A stretch of 64,000 bases of DNA. Origin: Oopsacas minuta. Taxonomy: Eukaryota; Porifera; Hexactinellida; Lyssacinosida; Leucopsacidae. The notes under the pieces were generated by a model. The model had not been told where the DNA came from, did no database searches, and worked only from the letters and a program-made list of their open reading frames with translations. Both the position numbers and the translations under genes were made by a program. The stretch spans positions 1 through 64,000 of the forward strand of contig JAKMXF010000316.1 in the NCBI GenBank assembly GCA_024704765.1, written 5' to 3'. Of the stretch, positions 10,893 through 22,530 are shown piece after piece. Numbering within the stretch: the stretch's first letter is position 1; the number at the start of each line of letters is the position of its first letter.

Positions 10893-13692
10893 CATTGGCG
10901 TAACAAACTTTAAATTTTGGGGGGCAATAAATCTTAGAATGCAAAATGATCTAGAACAATAAGTAATGAAGCTAGGATTACAAAAACTAGTATCTATTCC
11001 TAGTAGGTATCTAATCATCAAATCTAATATTAACTACAAGCATACTACTTCTTGACCATCTTTCGCATAACTTTTTCTACTATAAGAGGAGTTTCTTGAA
11101 GCTTCTTTGTTATATCTGTTTCAAAAGAGAGTAGTGATAAATTGCACAATCTTGTTGTCAACATACTCGCTCGATGTGAACTGTGGATTAGATTCACAGT
11201 AGAGAATAGACGTTCAACGCATATTGTTGTGACTGGACAAACTACAAGAATATTTAACAATTTTGAGATATTATCAAATATGTTAGGATTGCAAATAGAA
11301 GTCAGGTCCAGCAAAGTTGGTGTCTCTACGAGGGAACGTTGAGAAAATGCATTAAACATAATTGCTTCACTTTCGGGAATGATCATATTGAATCGTTGAG
11401 TCAATTCACTTTCGCAGTAATTATTTCTATTTGGTATATTATGAGTACAATGAAAAGAGCTCATACTATCTTCAGAAAATCGACGATCAATCTCTCCTAA
11501 TAAGTTGTCATCTAAATCGTGCCAAATAATTTTCAAATCTTCAACAGAACGAACGTCTGTCTTAGTATATCTAATATTACAATCAAAGTAATCATCAAAA
11601 CGTTGAGGAACATGTCGAACTCTTTCAGTTCTGGAATCTCAAGCTGTGATTTCGAATTTAAATGCAATTCATCTGTCAACTTGAAAACTTCAAAAAAATA
11701 TTCTTCACTTCTATACATAATTAGTAAGTCACGTAATCCATTAATAAATTCAACAACACTATCGAGTGCCAAAGAATGGCTCTGAAGAGTTTTTGTGCAG
11801 CATTCGGCTGCATCAAGTATCTTAGAAAGGGTGTTCAAAATGAATATAAATTTCTTGGAACGCAAATGATGTAAAAGAGGTTCTGCCTAGATTTGGATAT
11901 CTGGAATAGCTTCCAATTCTTCCAGTGCTTCAATAATGCTAGGGAAGAGGAGAGCAATTCTTTCTACTGTTAACGCATTAGATGACCACCTAATATCTAT
12001 CGGGCGAGGAAGTGAGACCAACTGCTTCCCCAAACGATGTCTTTCTGTGCTCGTTTTAAGATAGCGTTGCGTTTAGGGTATCTAAAAAAGGTCACAAGAT
12101 TATTTGTCAAACTAAAATCACCTTTAAATCTTCATCCTTAGTGGCAACATGCTGTAGTGAGAGATTTAGTCTGTGAGAGTGACAATGGACGTAACTAGCC
12201 CGAATATATGTGCGCCTTACTATTGCCTGTACACCACCTGTATTCCCAGACATAACTGATGCACCATCAAACCCAAATCCGACGCATTTATCTGGATCCA
12301 ATTCCAATTGTTCAAGTATTAACAAAATTGAATTTGAATTACCTTCCGCTGAAAGATCTGACGAACAATCGACAAAACCAACTGCCCTCTCATGAATATT
12401 ACCTTTATGGAGATAACGTAGGCAAACAGCTACTAACTCATTGCTACAAGAGTCTCTTGTCTCTTCTGCCAATATCCAATAATAGCTATCCATTAATTCT
12501 ATCTTAATTTCATGAACCAGAGCAATAGCAGCAGCTTGTAGGATATCATTTTGGATCTTGGGAGAGAGCATCTTGTATTTAGCATTTCTATAAGCCTTAG
12601 CGATATCTGGAGAATACTTTAAGATGAATTTATGCATTTCTAAAAAATTCCCCATATTATCACTACTATCTTTAGCACTTTGGGAATAATTTTCACAATG
12701 GCCACGTATTAATAGGTTTTGTTCTGCAAGGAATAATACAAGATCTATGACAAAGTGAAAATGTCGTGCATTCAATAGGAGTCCCTTAATTTCTTGATGA
12801 TGTATATCGCACATTTCGACAACACTGCCACCCAAAACAAGCTTCGTACACTTATAATCTTTGAACTTTATAATTGCGATGCTGTGGGAATTACTGCTAT
12901 CATGTTTGGATAACTTTTCTCCTAGCTTTTTCAATCATTACAACCAATTCCTAAAAAAGGTCCACAAATACTTCCACGATAATTGTTGACATCAAAATTT
13001 CGACATGGTTTGCAAAATACTCTGTCTACCTCCAAACTATATTCAAGCCAATCATATTTTCCCATCCATTGTAAGGAAAAGGAGCGTAGATGCCCACAAA
13101 CAAGGCGAGTGGGAAATATGAACGAATCTGGGATACTCAATCTATCTGCATCTACAGAAGACAAATCCCTTGCTTTTGATAGAGTATTTGAAGTAGAAGA
13201 AGTATCTAAGGTTGTAACAGCTTGGGGTTCACCATGAACTTCCATAGAGGTACATTGTTCTTCACCAACAAGGGAATCAACATTTTCAGATGGAGATTTG
13301 AAAAGATAATCTAAATTCATGCTAATAAAAGATAGAAATTGGAATAAATATTCACTGAATCAAAACGTTTCATTCTTTGGAAAGGTTATGTTATGCTATA
13401 AAAGCGAGCGCGCGATTTATAAATAAAACTAAGTAAATGCTATAGGCATATTAGAAATGAATGAAGGACTAGTAAAAAATCCATGACATTAGACTAGTTT
13501 GAAACTTTGAATGTGATGTTTATGGATGGAGAATATAGTAGTGACACATTTATCCAACAGATAATAATTTTAATGTTCCTATTTGTCATTACTATTCGCT
13601 TCGTGGAATAAATCATTTTCTAGAGATGGGGGGGGCAAGAATTGTAAAATGGGGGGCATGCTCCCTCCAGGCACTCCACAGGTACGCCTATG
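10893..13692 (-). mobile_element. hAT element (ZMYM1/DUF4371 type) nested in Tigger copy 1
   Basis: The ends are CATTGGCGTAAC at 10893 and, inverted, CATAGGCGTACC ending at 13692. The flanking 8-bp target duplication is gccaaatc (10885-10892) and gccacatc (13693-13700), one mismatch, as expected for hAT. The interrupted host sequence continues in register with Tigger copy 2 (tggccaaatcc then ccaaggtgtccc), which proves the insertion. Runs of ggggggc just inside both ends are shared subterminal sequence. Total length is 2.8 kb. Confidence 0.92.
11045..13320 (-). pseudogene. hAT transposase, zf-TTF + DUF4371 + hAT C-terminal dimerisation
   Basis: Reading the minus strand from 13320, the N-terminal segment (129 residues) contains a TTF-type zinc-finger region (DWLEYSLEVDRVFCKPCRNF). 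After a frame break near 12935 comes a 275-residue DUF4371 segment (12934-12107) with DCSSDLSAEGNSNSILLILE, GFGFDGASVMSG and HCHSHRLNLSL. A further segment (11865-11533) and a last one (11536-11045) carry the hAT dimerisation motif, CPVTTICVERLFSTVNLI. At least three frame changes or stops separate these pieces, including a region near 12050-12107. The domain order is that of ZMYM1-like hAT transposases. Confidence 0.88.
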
Positions 13693-13999
13693 GCCACATC
13701 CCCAAGGTGTCCCGGTAAGTGGGAGTGTACTGTAGAACTAACAGATACGTTTTTTAGATCTTCAATATCCTCCCTTTGTAGCGCGTGGCCATTTTTCTCT
13801 AAGTTCAGTTTGAGGGTAATCTGAATACTGGTGTATATGGCTCCCCTAAATAATTACTCCCGCATCCAGGTGCAGAGCAAGTGTTGGCATCAAGGCTAAT
13901 CAGTGGTAAAATAGAATTGTTTAATGAGATAAAATATAAAATCCCAATTCACGAAAGGGTTTGAAGCATAATCTCGGTCTAATTATACATTTGTACCTA

Positions 14000-15333
14000 C
14001 TACGGGTGTTCAATAAGTTCTGATCACTACCCACAAAAGTACCCAAAAGTATGTTGTACACAAACAATCAGTGTTTAATTTTTTCGAAATACTCCCATCA
14101 TTATTTATATAGTATTGAAGACGCTCCAACCATTGTACAAAAATATTTTTATAGTCTTTCGGTGGTATCCGTTTGAGATACTGGAAAATCGCCGATGCCA
14201 GTTCTTCGCTGTTGCTAAAATGACGACCAGAGAGGTATTCCTTAAGCTTAGGGAAGAGATAGAAATCACAAGGAGCTAGATCTGGGCTGTAGGGTGGATG
14301 TTCAAGCTCAATCATCCCCTTCCTTAAGATTTTTTCTTTAACTTGCTTGGTTTTGTGAGGATGGGAATTATCATGTAATAATCTCAACCCTTTAGTACCA
14401 ATCCTTTTTCTCCTCTTCAACAAGCTTTCTTCCACTGCACTAAGATAATTACTAGTGTAGAAGCTTCCAGGAACAGTTTGTCCCTTTGGAATTATCACCT
14501 GGGCCACTGGGCCATGTGCATCAAAATATGCAATACATGATCCTCGATGATCTGAAATCTGCACGCGGTATCATAGGAGGGTCCGAGTGTTTTCCTATCC
14601 ACGCCTTATTTGCCTGTTTTGAAAAAAGGTGTGTTTTACTGAACCCATGTCTCATCATCAGTCACTATCTCAAATAATCTTCGCGGGTCCCATTCTTTGT
14701 AGGATTAACGAGATTATGACAACATCTCACCCTCGTCTTTTTCTGGGCCTTTGTAAGTAAATGTGGGACCCATCTGGCACAAACCTTCGTTAACTTGAGC
14801 TGTTATCTTAAAATGTGGTCTACACTTCCCATCGAGCTGCCAACACTATTAGAAAGTTCCCTGATAGTTACATGTGGGTCTAAGTCTATCAGTTTCTTGA
14901 TAGCGCACGATTTAATTGGAGATGCAGCCGTAATTGGTGCTCCAGCCAGAGGGTCATCTTCGATAGACTTTCTTCCCAGTCTGAAACGCTGAGCCCATCT
15001 TCTGATTCCTGCATAAGACAGAGCACCTTTCGTAGTATAGACTTGAACCAAATCAAGATGTATCTCGTGTGCAGATTTCCCGAGGAGAGTACGAATCTTG
15101 ACATAAGCTCTTTGCTCGATTTTAGAATTCTTGCCAAGTGATGTCATAAAAGTATAGTATAAAAAACACCTGTTGTAAATTTGATATAACTTGTTGAGTT
15201 TTTAAGCGATAATGAAAACCAATACTAGCTTGTAGACAGAGGATTAAGTATTCATATTCAAATATCAATATATTATTGTCGTGTATAAATCCCCACAGTA
15301 ACACAATGATCAGAATTTATTGAACTCCCGTAG
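14000..15333 (-). mobile_element. mariner element, full length
   Basis: The left terminal repeat CTACGGGTGTTCAATAAG begins at 14000 after a TA (13998-13999). The right terminal repeat is its inverse, CTACGGGAGTTCAATAAA, ending at 15333 before TA (15334-15335). The length of 1,334 bp is normal for mariner. The transposase gene is on the minus strand. Confidence 0.93.
14010..15147 (-). pseudogene. mariner transposase (DD34D), disabled
   Basis: The frame starts at 15147 (MTSLGKNSKIEQRAYVKIR) with the paired helix-turn-helix domain, including GIRRWAQRF and the linker before DDPLAGAP. It stops at about 14803 after SVDHILR, then resumes in frame (QLKLTKVCARWVPHLLT). The first catalytic Asp lies in TDDETW near 14650, followed by another stop. 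From 14564 an intact segment carries LLHDNSHPH and YSPDLAPCDFYLFPKLK; 34 residues separate the second and third catalytic Asp. It ends at 14010. At least two stops and a frame change make it inactive. Confidence 0.92.
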
Positions 15334-15335
15334 TA

Positions 15336-16032
15336 TATAGGAGAAGTGATTAAAACAGAATTTCAGCAATTCAGATAATGTCAATTTTGCATGTTACAAT
15401 TATGAGTGAATTACAAAATGGATTATAAGTAATCCATGGTAGGTAATTCTATGCACAATAGTCAGGCCTTATGTTACTTAGGTCACGCTTGAAGAAATAA
15501 TGAGTAGCAGAAATACAGCAGAAATCTCACGCCTGAATCAATACCTCTACAGAATCTCGTGATACAGTGGAAGCCGCTTAATCGGTACTCGGATAATCGA
15601 GATATCCGCTTAAACGGGACAAAAGTTGGGGAACAGATTTTTTACAAAGAAAACTCGTCGGATAATTGGATCATCGAATCAGGTAATCGGGATTTTTTAT
15701 CCCGATTAACTGAAAATTGCATGTTCCTATTCGGTTCAATTGGGATTTCTTATCCCGATTAACCGATTATATGAAGTGCCTAATCGGTTAATCGGGATGG
15801 AAATCCCAATTAATCCAAATTGCATATTTATTTATAATCATTGTAGTGTGGTTTGGTTTTAAAACTGGGAATTTTAATATTCTACAATCAACAACACCAA
15901 TTCGATACAATTTACAAAAATAAGATGATAACTTTGCTCACCGCCTCAGGTTGGATTCCCTATTCTACCATGCATAAATTACCTCAATAATCCAGACTCT
16001 TGGTTATCCAAACGTTTTGAATGGTCCTAAGG
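15336..16032. other. Spacer with one pogo-type end, no gene
   Basis: No coding region is visible. At 15565, after a TA, the sequence cagtggaagccgcttaatcg resembles a Tigger/pogo left end. It is followed by several copies of cccgattaac or its inverse up to about 15815 (for example 15700-15710, 15750-15765 and 15783-15800). No matching right end is present, so it is a truncated remnant. It has no visible link to the similar right end at 39370. Confidence 0.55.
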
Positions 16033-18369
16033 CAGGGGTTTTCAACCTTTTTCTGACAACGACCCACTTCCCAACATTTAAAGCGTTCGCACCCCACCCG
16101 ATGAAGGCATAACCAAAACGTAAATTTCAAAATGTATGTACTTAACTCGTATATATTATTCTAATCTAAATTTACTACATCCACAATACTAATAATTATC
16201 ACACATGATTATTTAATGTGATTTTTGATGTTCTTTTTCATCAACTAGCTTATGAATTCTAGATTGTGTTATTGCTAAGCAGCAGCGTAGATCTGGTTCG
16301 AAATCAAGTCTATTTCTAGCCTTAGTTTTGATTACTAGCATGCTAGAAAACACCGCTTCACACAAATAAGTTGATGGAAATGGCATGAGTAACTTCAGGG
16401 CAATCTGTGATACTATTGGATAACTTCCAAGCACAGAACTCCAAAAAGATGGCAAATCAACTCTTGAAAATAGTGTTTGTGCTCCTGAATCGTTTACAAG
16501 TTTGATGGAATCCTCCTGTCTGCATCGTGATTATCAGGAATGCAGTCATCTATTTTGGCCAGAAAAGGATTTCGAACAAAATTAAATTTGGATTTTGTTG
16601 TTTCTGGAAAGTATCTAGAGAATTCATCTTTAAGTGATTGCAAATGCGTTGTATTGTCATTTTGTAAAGCTTCGCTAATACAAATTTCGCAATCTTCAAC
16701 ATAGCTACAGAGGTGAGAAAACATCGTAATCCTCCACTATTTATCTTGTTTCTCCAGAGGTCAAGCATTGCTTGAAAGGCAGAAAGCTTGTCTACATAAT
16801 CCATAATTTTACAATCTTTACCTTACAATGAGAGGTTCAGAGTATTGAGTCTTTCAAAAATATCGCAAAGATAACAAAGTCTAGTAATCCATTCGTGATT
16901 TTCGAATAAATCATGCCAATGTGTCCGCTTTTGGAGTTTTAAAAATTCTGTTGTTTCTTCCTTGAGGTCTAGAACACTTTTCAAAACATTACCCTTTGAA
17001 AGCCATCTAACTTCAGTGTGATATAACAGATTCATATGCGCAGCATCCATATCTAACAAAGATTTCTGAAGAGACGAGTGTTGAGTGCGCTATTTTTAGC
17101 GAAATTGACTATTTTAATTACCTCCTGCAAGATAACATTTAGCGAGGTTGGCAAAGTCTTCGCTGCAAGGGCTTCTCGGTGAATCATACAGTGATTTGTC
17201 ATCACATCTGGGACAAACTGTCTAACGCGTGTCTGGAACCTAGAATGGCTTCCCAACATAGAAGGTGCGCCATCTGTGCAAACACCCCCAACTTTATTCC
17301 AATCGAGACCTTCTTTTACAAAAACGGTGTCTACTTTGTTGAAAGCATCAATTCCACGTGTTTGAGAATCAAGTGGCTGACAAAACAGGAACTCTTCATT
17401 GAAGTTAAAATTGTGGATATAACGTACATATATCATCAGCTGAGCACAAGAGGAAACATCAGTTGACTCATCTAATTGCAAAACCAAGATGGGAGACTGT
17501 TTGATTTGCTCCACAACCGGGTTCTCAATATCCTCTGACATTTCTTGAATTCTGCGCTGAACAGTGTTATCTAAAATTGACAGCGAACTTAGTTTTTTAC
17601 TGCATCTGCCCCAATCATTATGCGCACAATGTCTTTCGTGCAGGGCAAAACTAGCTCTTCACCAATAGTATGAGGTTTCTTAGATTTGGAAATGCGTAGT
17701 GACACAACATATGATGCTTCAACTGCGGCTCTTATAGTGATAGCTGTCTGTCCTGTCGTATCAAGTCTAGATTTCTTGACAGATTGAGATTGTCTTTGGG
17801 AGAAAGAAACATCTCGGTCATTATATGTTGGATGTTCTTTCTCAAAATGTCTTTTAAGCTCAAACGGCTTCATAGACTCTGCAGATAATACTTTCAGACA
17901 TATCACGCATTGTGGTTTTTCAATACCTTCAATTACTATACTTGTAAATCCAAATTTCAGATAATCATCTGAGTAAGCACGCTTCGGAGCACGTTTAGTT
18001 GCCATTTAAGTAAAAATACGATTAGAAGGACTTGTTAAAGTTGAAAGGCCTAGAAATGTCTTTATATAATCCTTTGTTGTACATACAAGCCTGGACTTCA
18101 TAGGTTATTTAATAAAATATTACACTTCAATATTGGAATACATACAATTCGTGACATGTCCCGAATTGTATGTATTCCTTCAAGATTCTATTTATTCTAT
18201 GTTATTTCATAATCAATACAATGTCATATAAGGACAATAGGGTTTCTAATTACGCAATGCGACACTAACCACAAATTAATTTTAATAGAATCACTGAAAT
18301 TCAGTAAAAATTCCTACCTTCCACGACCCACTGAAAAAGCTCTCGCGAACCACTGGTTGAAAACCCCTG
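16033..18369 (-). mobile_element. hAT element (ZBED5/SCAND3-like)
   Basis: The terminal repeat CAGGGGTTTTCAACC at 16033 is matched by its exact inverse ending at 18369, and both subterminal regions contain cgacccac. The 8-bp flanks tcctaagg and ctctacag are only partly alike, so the target duplication has decayed. The insertion lies just before the start of RAG1-like copy A, probably inside its 5' part: 18370 onwards aligns with copy B from about 62440 leftwards on the other strand. Confidence 0.85.
16213..18005 (-). pseudogene. ZBED5-like hAT transposase, broken
   Basis: The minus strand opens at 18005 with a BED-type zinc finger (KPQCVICLKVLSAESMKPFELKRHF, then H at the second His position; C-x2-C visible). 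A 138-residue segment ends near 17589. The next segment from 17541 holds LQLDESTDVSSCAQLMIYVR and GVCTDGAPSMLG, the RNase-H-like core of this hAT clade. Further pieces are 17059-16823 (LYHTEVRWLSKGNVL), 16804-16494 and 16455-16213, the last with PFPSTYLCEAVFSSM (hAT dimerisation). Frameshifts separate them. Domain order and motifs match ZBED5/SCAND3-type proteins, which are themselves hAT-derived. Confidence 0.88.
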
Positions 18370-18423
18370 CTCTACAGCCATAAATCATCATGTTTCTAGG
18401 TTAGAGTAGCCCTTTTGTGGATC

Positions 18424-20334
18424 ATGTCTGTACTAATCACGAACAATGAGGCATATAGTTTGTATATAATTCGAATGGAAGAAGTGTTACAGTCTCTGTT
18501 AGGAAACTTATTGAGAACAACCATTTATCCGATGAAGAAACTGCTACTCTCCATTTAAAATTTAAATCACTTCTAACATCCAGAGAGGCTTATCCCAGGA
18601 AGGATCTTGAAACATGGGATAACATGATTTTCCACTCTACTCATCTAACAATATCCAATCCGAGAAAGAGAATATCGCTTGATCCTGAATTTTTTTAGTC
18701 ACTGATTATGAAAATCGAAACTTTTCAGAACAGATTGTAACTGAATCCCGGAAGCATATTCTCGAATGTCACATGAAGACTTCCAGATCAAGACTTGGTG
18801 TTCTTTTAGAGCATGTGGACTCTTTAGCAGAGAGAGAAAAGATTAAGCCTAAACAACTACTCGCTCTAGCTTTAGAATTAGTCTAAAATAAATCCTATTA
18901 CCGTGATACTTCAGAAATGTGCAGAGAAATAATCAATAAGGGATCTTTAGCGGTGTATTGAACATCGTTCAAATCTCTAAATGTGCTTATATATTGGAGC
19001 GAGTAAATACACGAATCTGAAAAGGATTCTCAAATGTGATGTTAAGCTTCCTTCCTATAAGCTTGTCTCGCAATATCGTAAGGAAATAAGCCTAATAAGT
19101 AAATGGAAATTGTCAGAGACCCCGAAGCATTGTTAATTGGGACTTGCGTCTCTCATCATTCCATCCTTAGTCTGACCATTCAACGCTTGCTTTCAACATT
19201 AGACTCAGTTCCTGATTCACACTACCCACTCAAAATTAAGATATCTGATGGATTGGATGGCTCCGGTTGTTATCAAACCTATAACCAACAAAGCAACAAT
19301 TCTGTATTAAACACAAAAACTTTCATTTTGTTCGGATTCAAAGTAATATCAATTACAGACACACTTGGAAATGATGTGTTCTATAACAGCTCACCCAACT
19401 CTCCATTCTGTTGAGGCCAGTAGCACTGATAGCTCTGAAAGAAGAATATTCTAATGTAAAGCTTATCATGATACAATAGTTAATCCTCAAACAGACATAT
19501 CATACAGGATGGGTTATCTCTTACTGGAGGCCATGCACAGGTCAAGATAGTCCGTTCCCTTTTTGATACCAAGATGGTAGGATTGCTGGAAGGAGCTGGT
19601 GTGGCTTCTTGCCATCTGTGTACTGCAACTGATAGCCAAATTAAAAGTTTAGAATGGCCCGTTCTGGTTTCCCTATTAACAGATTAATTAGCGACGCTCG
19701 GCAACTTTTTGAAGAGTTGATGAAGAAGATTACTTGAAACTCCCATCAAATCAACGTGTTGGTATTACGATATCCCTTCAAGCCAGGGCAGCACTTCAAC
19801 CACTAGTAACATTGGGCGAGACTGCTTTTAAATAAGAGAGACTTTTACACGTGGGTCACTTATTCCATTAATCCATCAGATAAAATATCATTAGGGAAGA
19901 TTCAGACGAATCTATCTGTTTTGTTAAGACTCCTCAACAGTGATGACTCGATTAACTGTGACAAAATGCAAGAATTGTGCAAAGAAATGTCAAAATTTAT
20001 TCTAGTTGAGTACCCATGGGCAAGCATCACTCCATCCTTGCACAAGTTACTTGCCCATTCGTTTCAGTTAATAGGTGCTTACATTAATGGTAAGGGATGA
20101 TAGAATCTCCCTGAGGAATGTTTAGAATCCTGCAATAAATTTATAAGGCGGTATCGGGAGAATCTTGCAAGAAAACTTCTTTCACAGATAATGTTAGAGA
20201 CATCTTAGTCAGGTTGATATATTGTAGTGACCCCATCTTAGTACAGAATCGTTTTAACAGGCAAAGAAGAAAAGAGACATTCAAATAGCCTCCAAGAAAT
20301 ATTATATAATAGTATACTGTCAGATGATTTATGA
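18424..20334 (+). pseudogene. RAG1-like transposase, copy A
   Basis: The frame starts at the ATG at 18424 (MSVLITNNEA) and aligns with copy B throughout. Recognisable parts are the segment with SNPRKRIS around 18660, the catalytic-region motif SDGLDGSG near 19245 in an open stretch (19103-19414), SCHLCTATDSQIKSLEW near 19610-19650 (C-x2-C zinc ligands), and LHKLLAHSFQLIGA near 20040-20080. These correspond to RAG1 DG (first catalytic Asp), the CxxC, and the HxxxxH zinc ligands. The SEEC..LESCNKF block near the end holds the likely catalytic Glu. The stop is at 20332-20334. Numerous frameshifts, a deletion and a TAA (18884-18886, shared with copy B) make it a pseudogene. At 19736, where copy B has a stop, copy A still encodes Leu. 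Confidence 0.75.
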
Positions 20335-20603
20335 TATTAAGTATATCCAATAGTCATACATAATTAAGGGCCTTTAAATTCTACGTTATCAAATAGCAGA
20401 ATAGAGACCATGACATGCATGTATTATCAACTTCATCATCTCCTCACTAATGAACCACAAGTGTTAAAAATTAGAAAATGTCAGTAATTACGTCATAACT
20501 ATGTTTATAGTCGTGCTACTAAAAAATCATTGGTATTTTTGAAATCTACAGTGTCGATTTAGTATATGTAAGTATAATTGTGGTGATATTACAGATTCAT
20601 TTA

Positions 20604-20639
20604 CCTATTTCCCCATTATGGCCATTTTGCCACACTGTG
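20604..20639 (-). repeat. RAG1-like copy A, 3' terminal inverted repeat
   Basis: Read inward on the minus strand: heptamer CACAGTG, 17-bp spacer tggcaaaatggccataa, then the block TGGGGAAATAGG. It is identical in layout to the 3' end of copy B at 59950. Confidence 0.85.
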
Positions 20640-20699
20640 TACTATCCTGTTTAGCCTTTAAGAGATGAAACTCTCCAGATTCGTAACTTATATTGGTTA

Positions 20700-20950
20700 C
20701 AATATCAACCTTAGAACATATTTCTAAAGACTGGTTGGTGGTTCCTCAATTTCAACATGACAAATATTCTTGTGGGCCTGAGTAAGTTGCTCATTAACTA
20801 AATTTTGAATTCGATCTCGATATTCACCATATTTAAGCCATAAAGCATTAATACCATTAGAGTAAATTCCTCTCTTTGTTCGATTACCCAACCAATGAAA
20901 TCAGTCATGATCTCTCCACTTAAACACACATACTTCTTACCAAACATTTG
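20700..20950 (-). pseudogene. Coding-like remnant, unidentified
   Basis: On the minus strand from about 20950 the translation runs KYVCLSGEIMTDFIGWV and, after a 1-base shift, continues NGINALWLKYGEYRDRIQ and ends EIEEPPTSL with a stop near 20727. The composition (few stops, charged and aromatic mix) looks protein-coding. It lies outside the terminal repeat of RAG1-like copy A. I do not recognise the family. Confidence 0.25.
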
Positions 20951-21924
20951 ATACTAAAAAATGGCCATGTTTAGGTTGTGCTGATACTAGCCACAAAACT
21001 AATAGTGGACTATACCCCAAAAAGCTTTAACCATAAATACTTAAGATACAACTTGTGAAAGTATTACACTCATCAATGTAGAAATTTTCAGTGAATAGCA
21101 ATAATCCAGAAACTTTTTGAAACAAAGACAAACCGTAAAACTTAGCGCCATCTATCCACAACTGAGATTCAGATGTATTAAACAGCTAATACATAATATG
21201 ACCTCCACTTAATGGCCTAAGAGTTTTGGTATCGGAATCTCTCCTCAATCGGCATACCCAGCTAAATCGGAGGCTGAAGATGTCCACAATAAGAAGCATG
21301 TCGTCTCGTATATATAATTCAAGATCCAGTAATTTAGGTTACTAAATGAGGAAACTGAATAGAACACTCAGCTACACTTACATACATCTTTAATGATAGT
21401 AAACGAAAAATACATATGCTCTCATGGGAATACCTAGCTTTGTAACCTTAACAAGTTTATTATAAGAGTAGACCACACTAATGGTTCACCAAAATGAAGT
21501 AGGCATGTTAGCGCTGATAGACAGCTTGTGAAGCAAAGCATTAAAAGACTGAAATGTGGAGACAATTAAGTTTAGCATGAGACAATACAAGCAAGAAGAC
21601 TAGTAAACAATAAGGAAGTAGCCGAAGAAGCGAAGAGCAAATCAGAAGAAGAACCGGAATTATTTGTTTTACTGAGAGAGTACAAGCCAATGCGAGCACA
21701 CCATAAATCAATACGAAATATATATGGCAAAAACGATAATGCAGCTAGTCAAGAAAAACAAAGAGAAGAAAGCGCAAAAAGCCAAAGTAAAACAATAAAC
21801 AGGAATCAGAAATAATGAAGTATGATTCAATATGGATTAAGTGGATATATGAATAATTTGTCAAAATGTATATTTCATTCTGATGGAAAAAAATTGCAAT
21901 TTCTGTATTTAGCGCCTTCGTGAT
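20951..21924. other. AT-rich spacer, nothing recognised
   Basis: Frequent stops in every frame, no terminal repeats or tandem arrays seen. One purine-rich stretch (21580-21800) is likely compositional. Confidence 0.4.
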
Positions 21925-22530
21925 TCGTTTGTTGTAGCAACATTAAAATGTTAACCAAGAGAAGAGTTATAAGATGTGTTACTTTACGCGATAAATAAAA
22001 GTTAATGATATAATATAAAAGAAGGAGCCTGTAAAGTTCCAGGCGATTCTGGGAATGAATTAATTTTGAAATATAACTCTAAACTGTAATTTCGAAAATA
22101 CTTAAAGCACTACAATTATGCCATTTTAGAACACCATTGTGACTGTATCTCTCAGAATTTTATGATTATGGTAACATTATAGTAAACGTCCATGTCTCAG
22201 CTATCGCATGTCATCACAATATAACAGTTGGAGTTCGATTTTGGATATCAAATATCAATTTGAACTGACACTACTTTTGTAAAATGATACTCACCTTCCA
22301 ATATAATTCTGACTTCAACTTTGAATACTTGTATCTCTCGAGTTTCAGGGATTTTTGGATAAAATTTAATTGACATAAACGTCCATGGGTCACAAATATA
22401 TACACAAAAATTCGGATTCGATTTCTCACTTTTAGGTAGTCTTTTTTAATAGAGAAGCGAGCATACTCGTCATGGCAAAATAGATAGGTAAAAGTCAAAA
22501 AATATTCAAGATAATTATATTTATTAAGGA
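21925..22530. repeat. Dispersed repeat, copy 1 (partner at 56798-57548)
   Basis: Beginning at ttcgtttgttgtagcaaca and continuing to caaaaaatattcaag, the sequence matches 56798-57548 in the same orientation with few differences. For example accattgtgactgtatctct and tttttaatagagaagcgagc occur in both. Copy 2 carries about 140 extra bases near 56881-57025. No long open frame is shared and no terminal repeats are obvious. It may be a non-autonomous element or SINE-like repeat. Confidence 0.8.

Larger units (their letters stand above)
8982..13732 (+). mobile_element. Tigger/pogo element copy 1, interrupted by a hAT
   Basis: The left end CAGTACACTCCCGCTGACC starts at 8982 after a TA (8980-8981). 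The right end is the inverted version, ending at 13732 and followed by TA (13733-13734). The terminal repeats also contain CCGGGACACC. Removing the nested hAT (10893-13692) and one 8-bp target duplication leaves about 1,943 bp, close to the 1,927 bp of copy 2 at 54588-56514. The two copies are almost identical through the coding region, so they share a recent source. Confidence 0.93.
18380..20639 (+). mobile_element. RAG1/Transib-like transposon copy A, 5'-truncated
   Basis: It is the plus-strand counterpart of copy B (59950-63955). The 3' end is intact: cctatttccccattatgg, then gccattttgccacactgtg ending at 20639, so the inverse reads CACAGTGTGGCAAAATGG. The 5' terminal repeat is not found; the ZBED5-like hAT sits at the left edge and sequence further left does not match copy B. 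About 200 bp present in copy B is missing near 19765-19775, deleting the segment equivalent to TSTTGNIAR. Confidence 0.82.
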
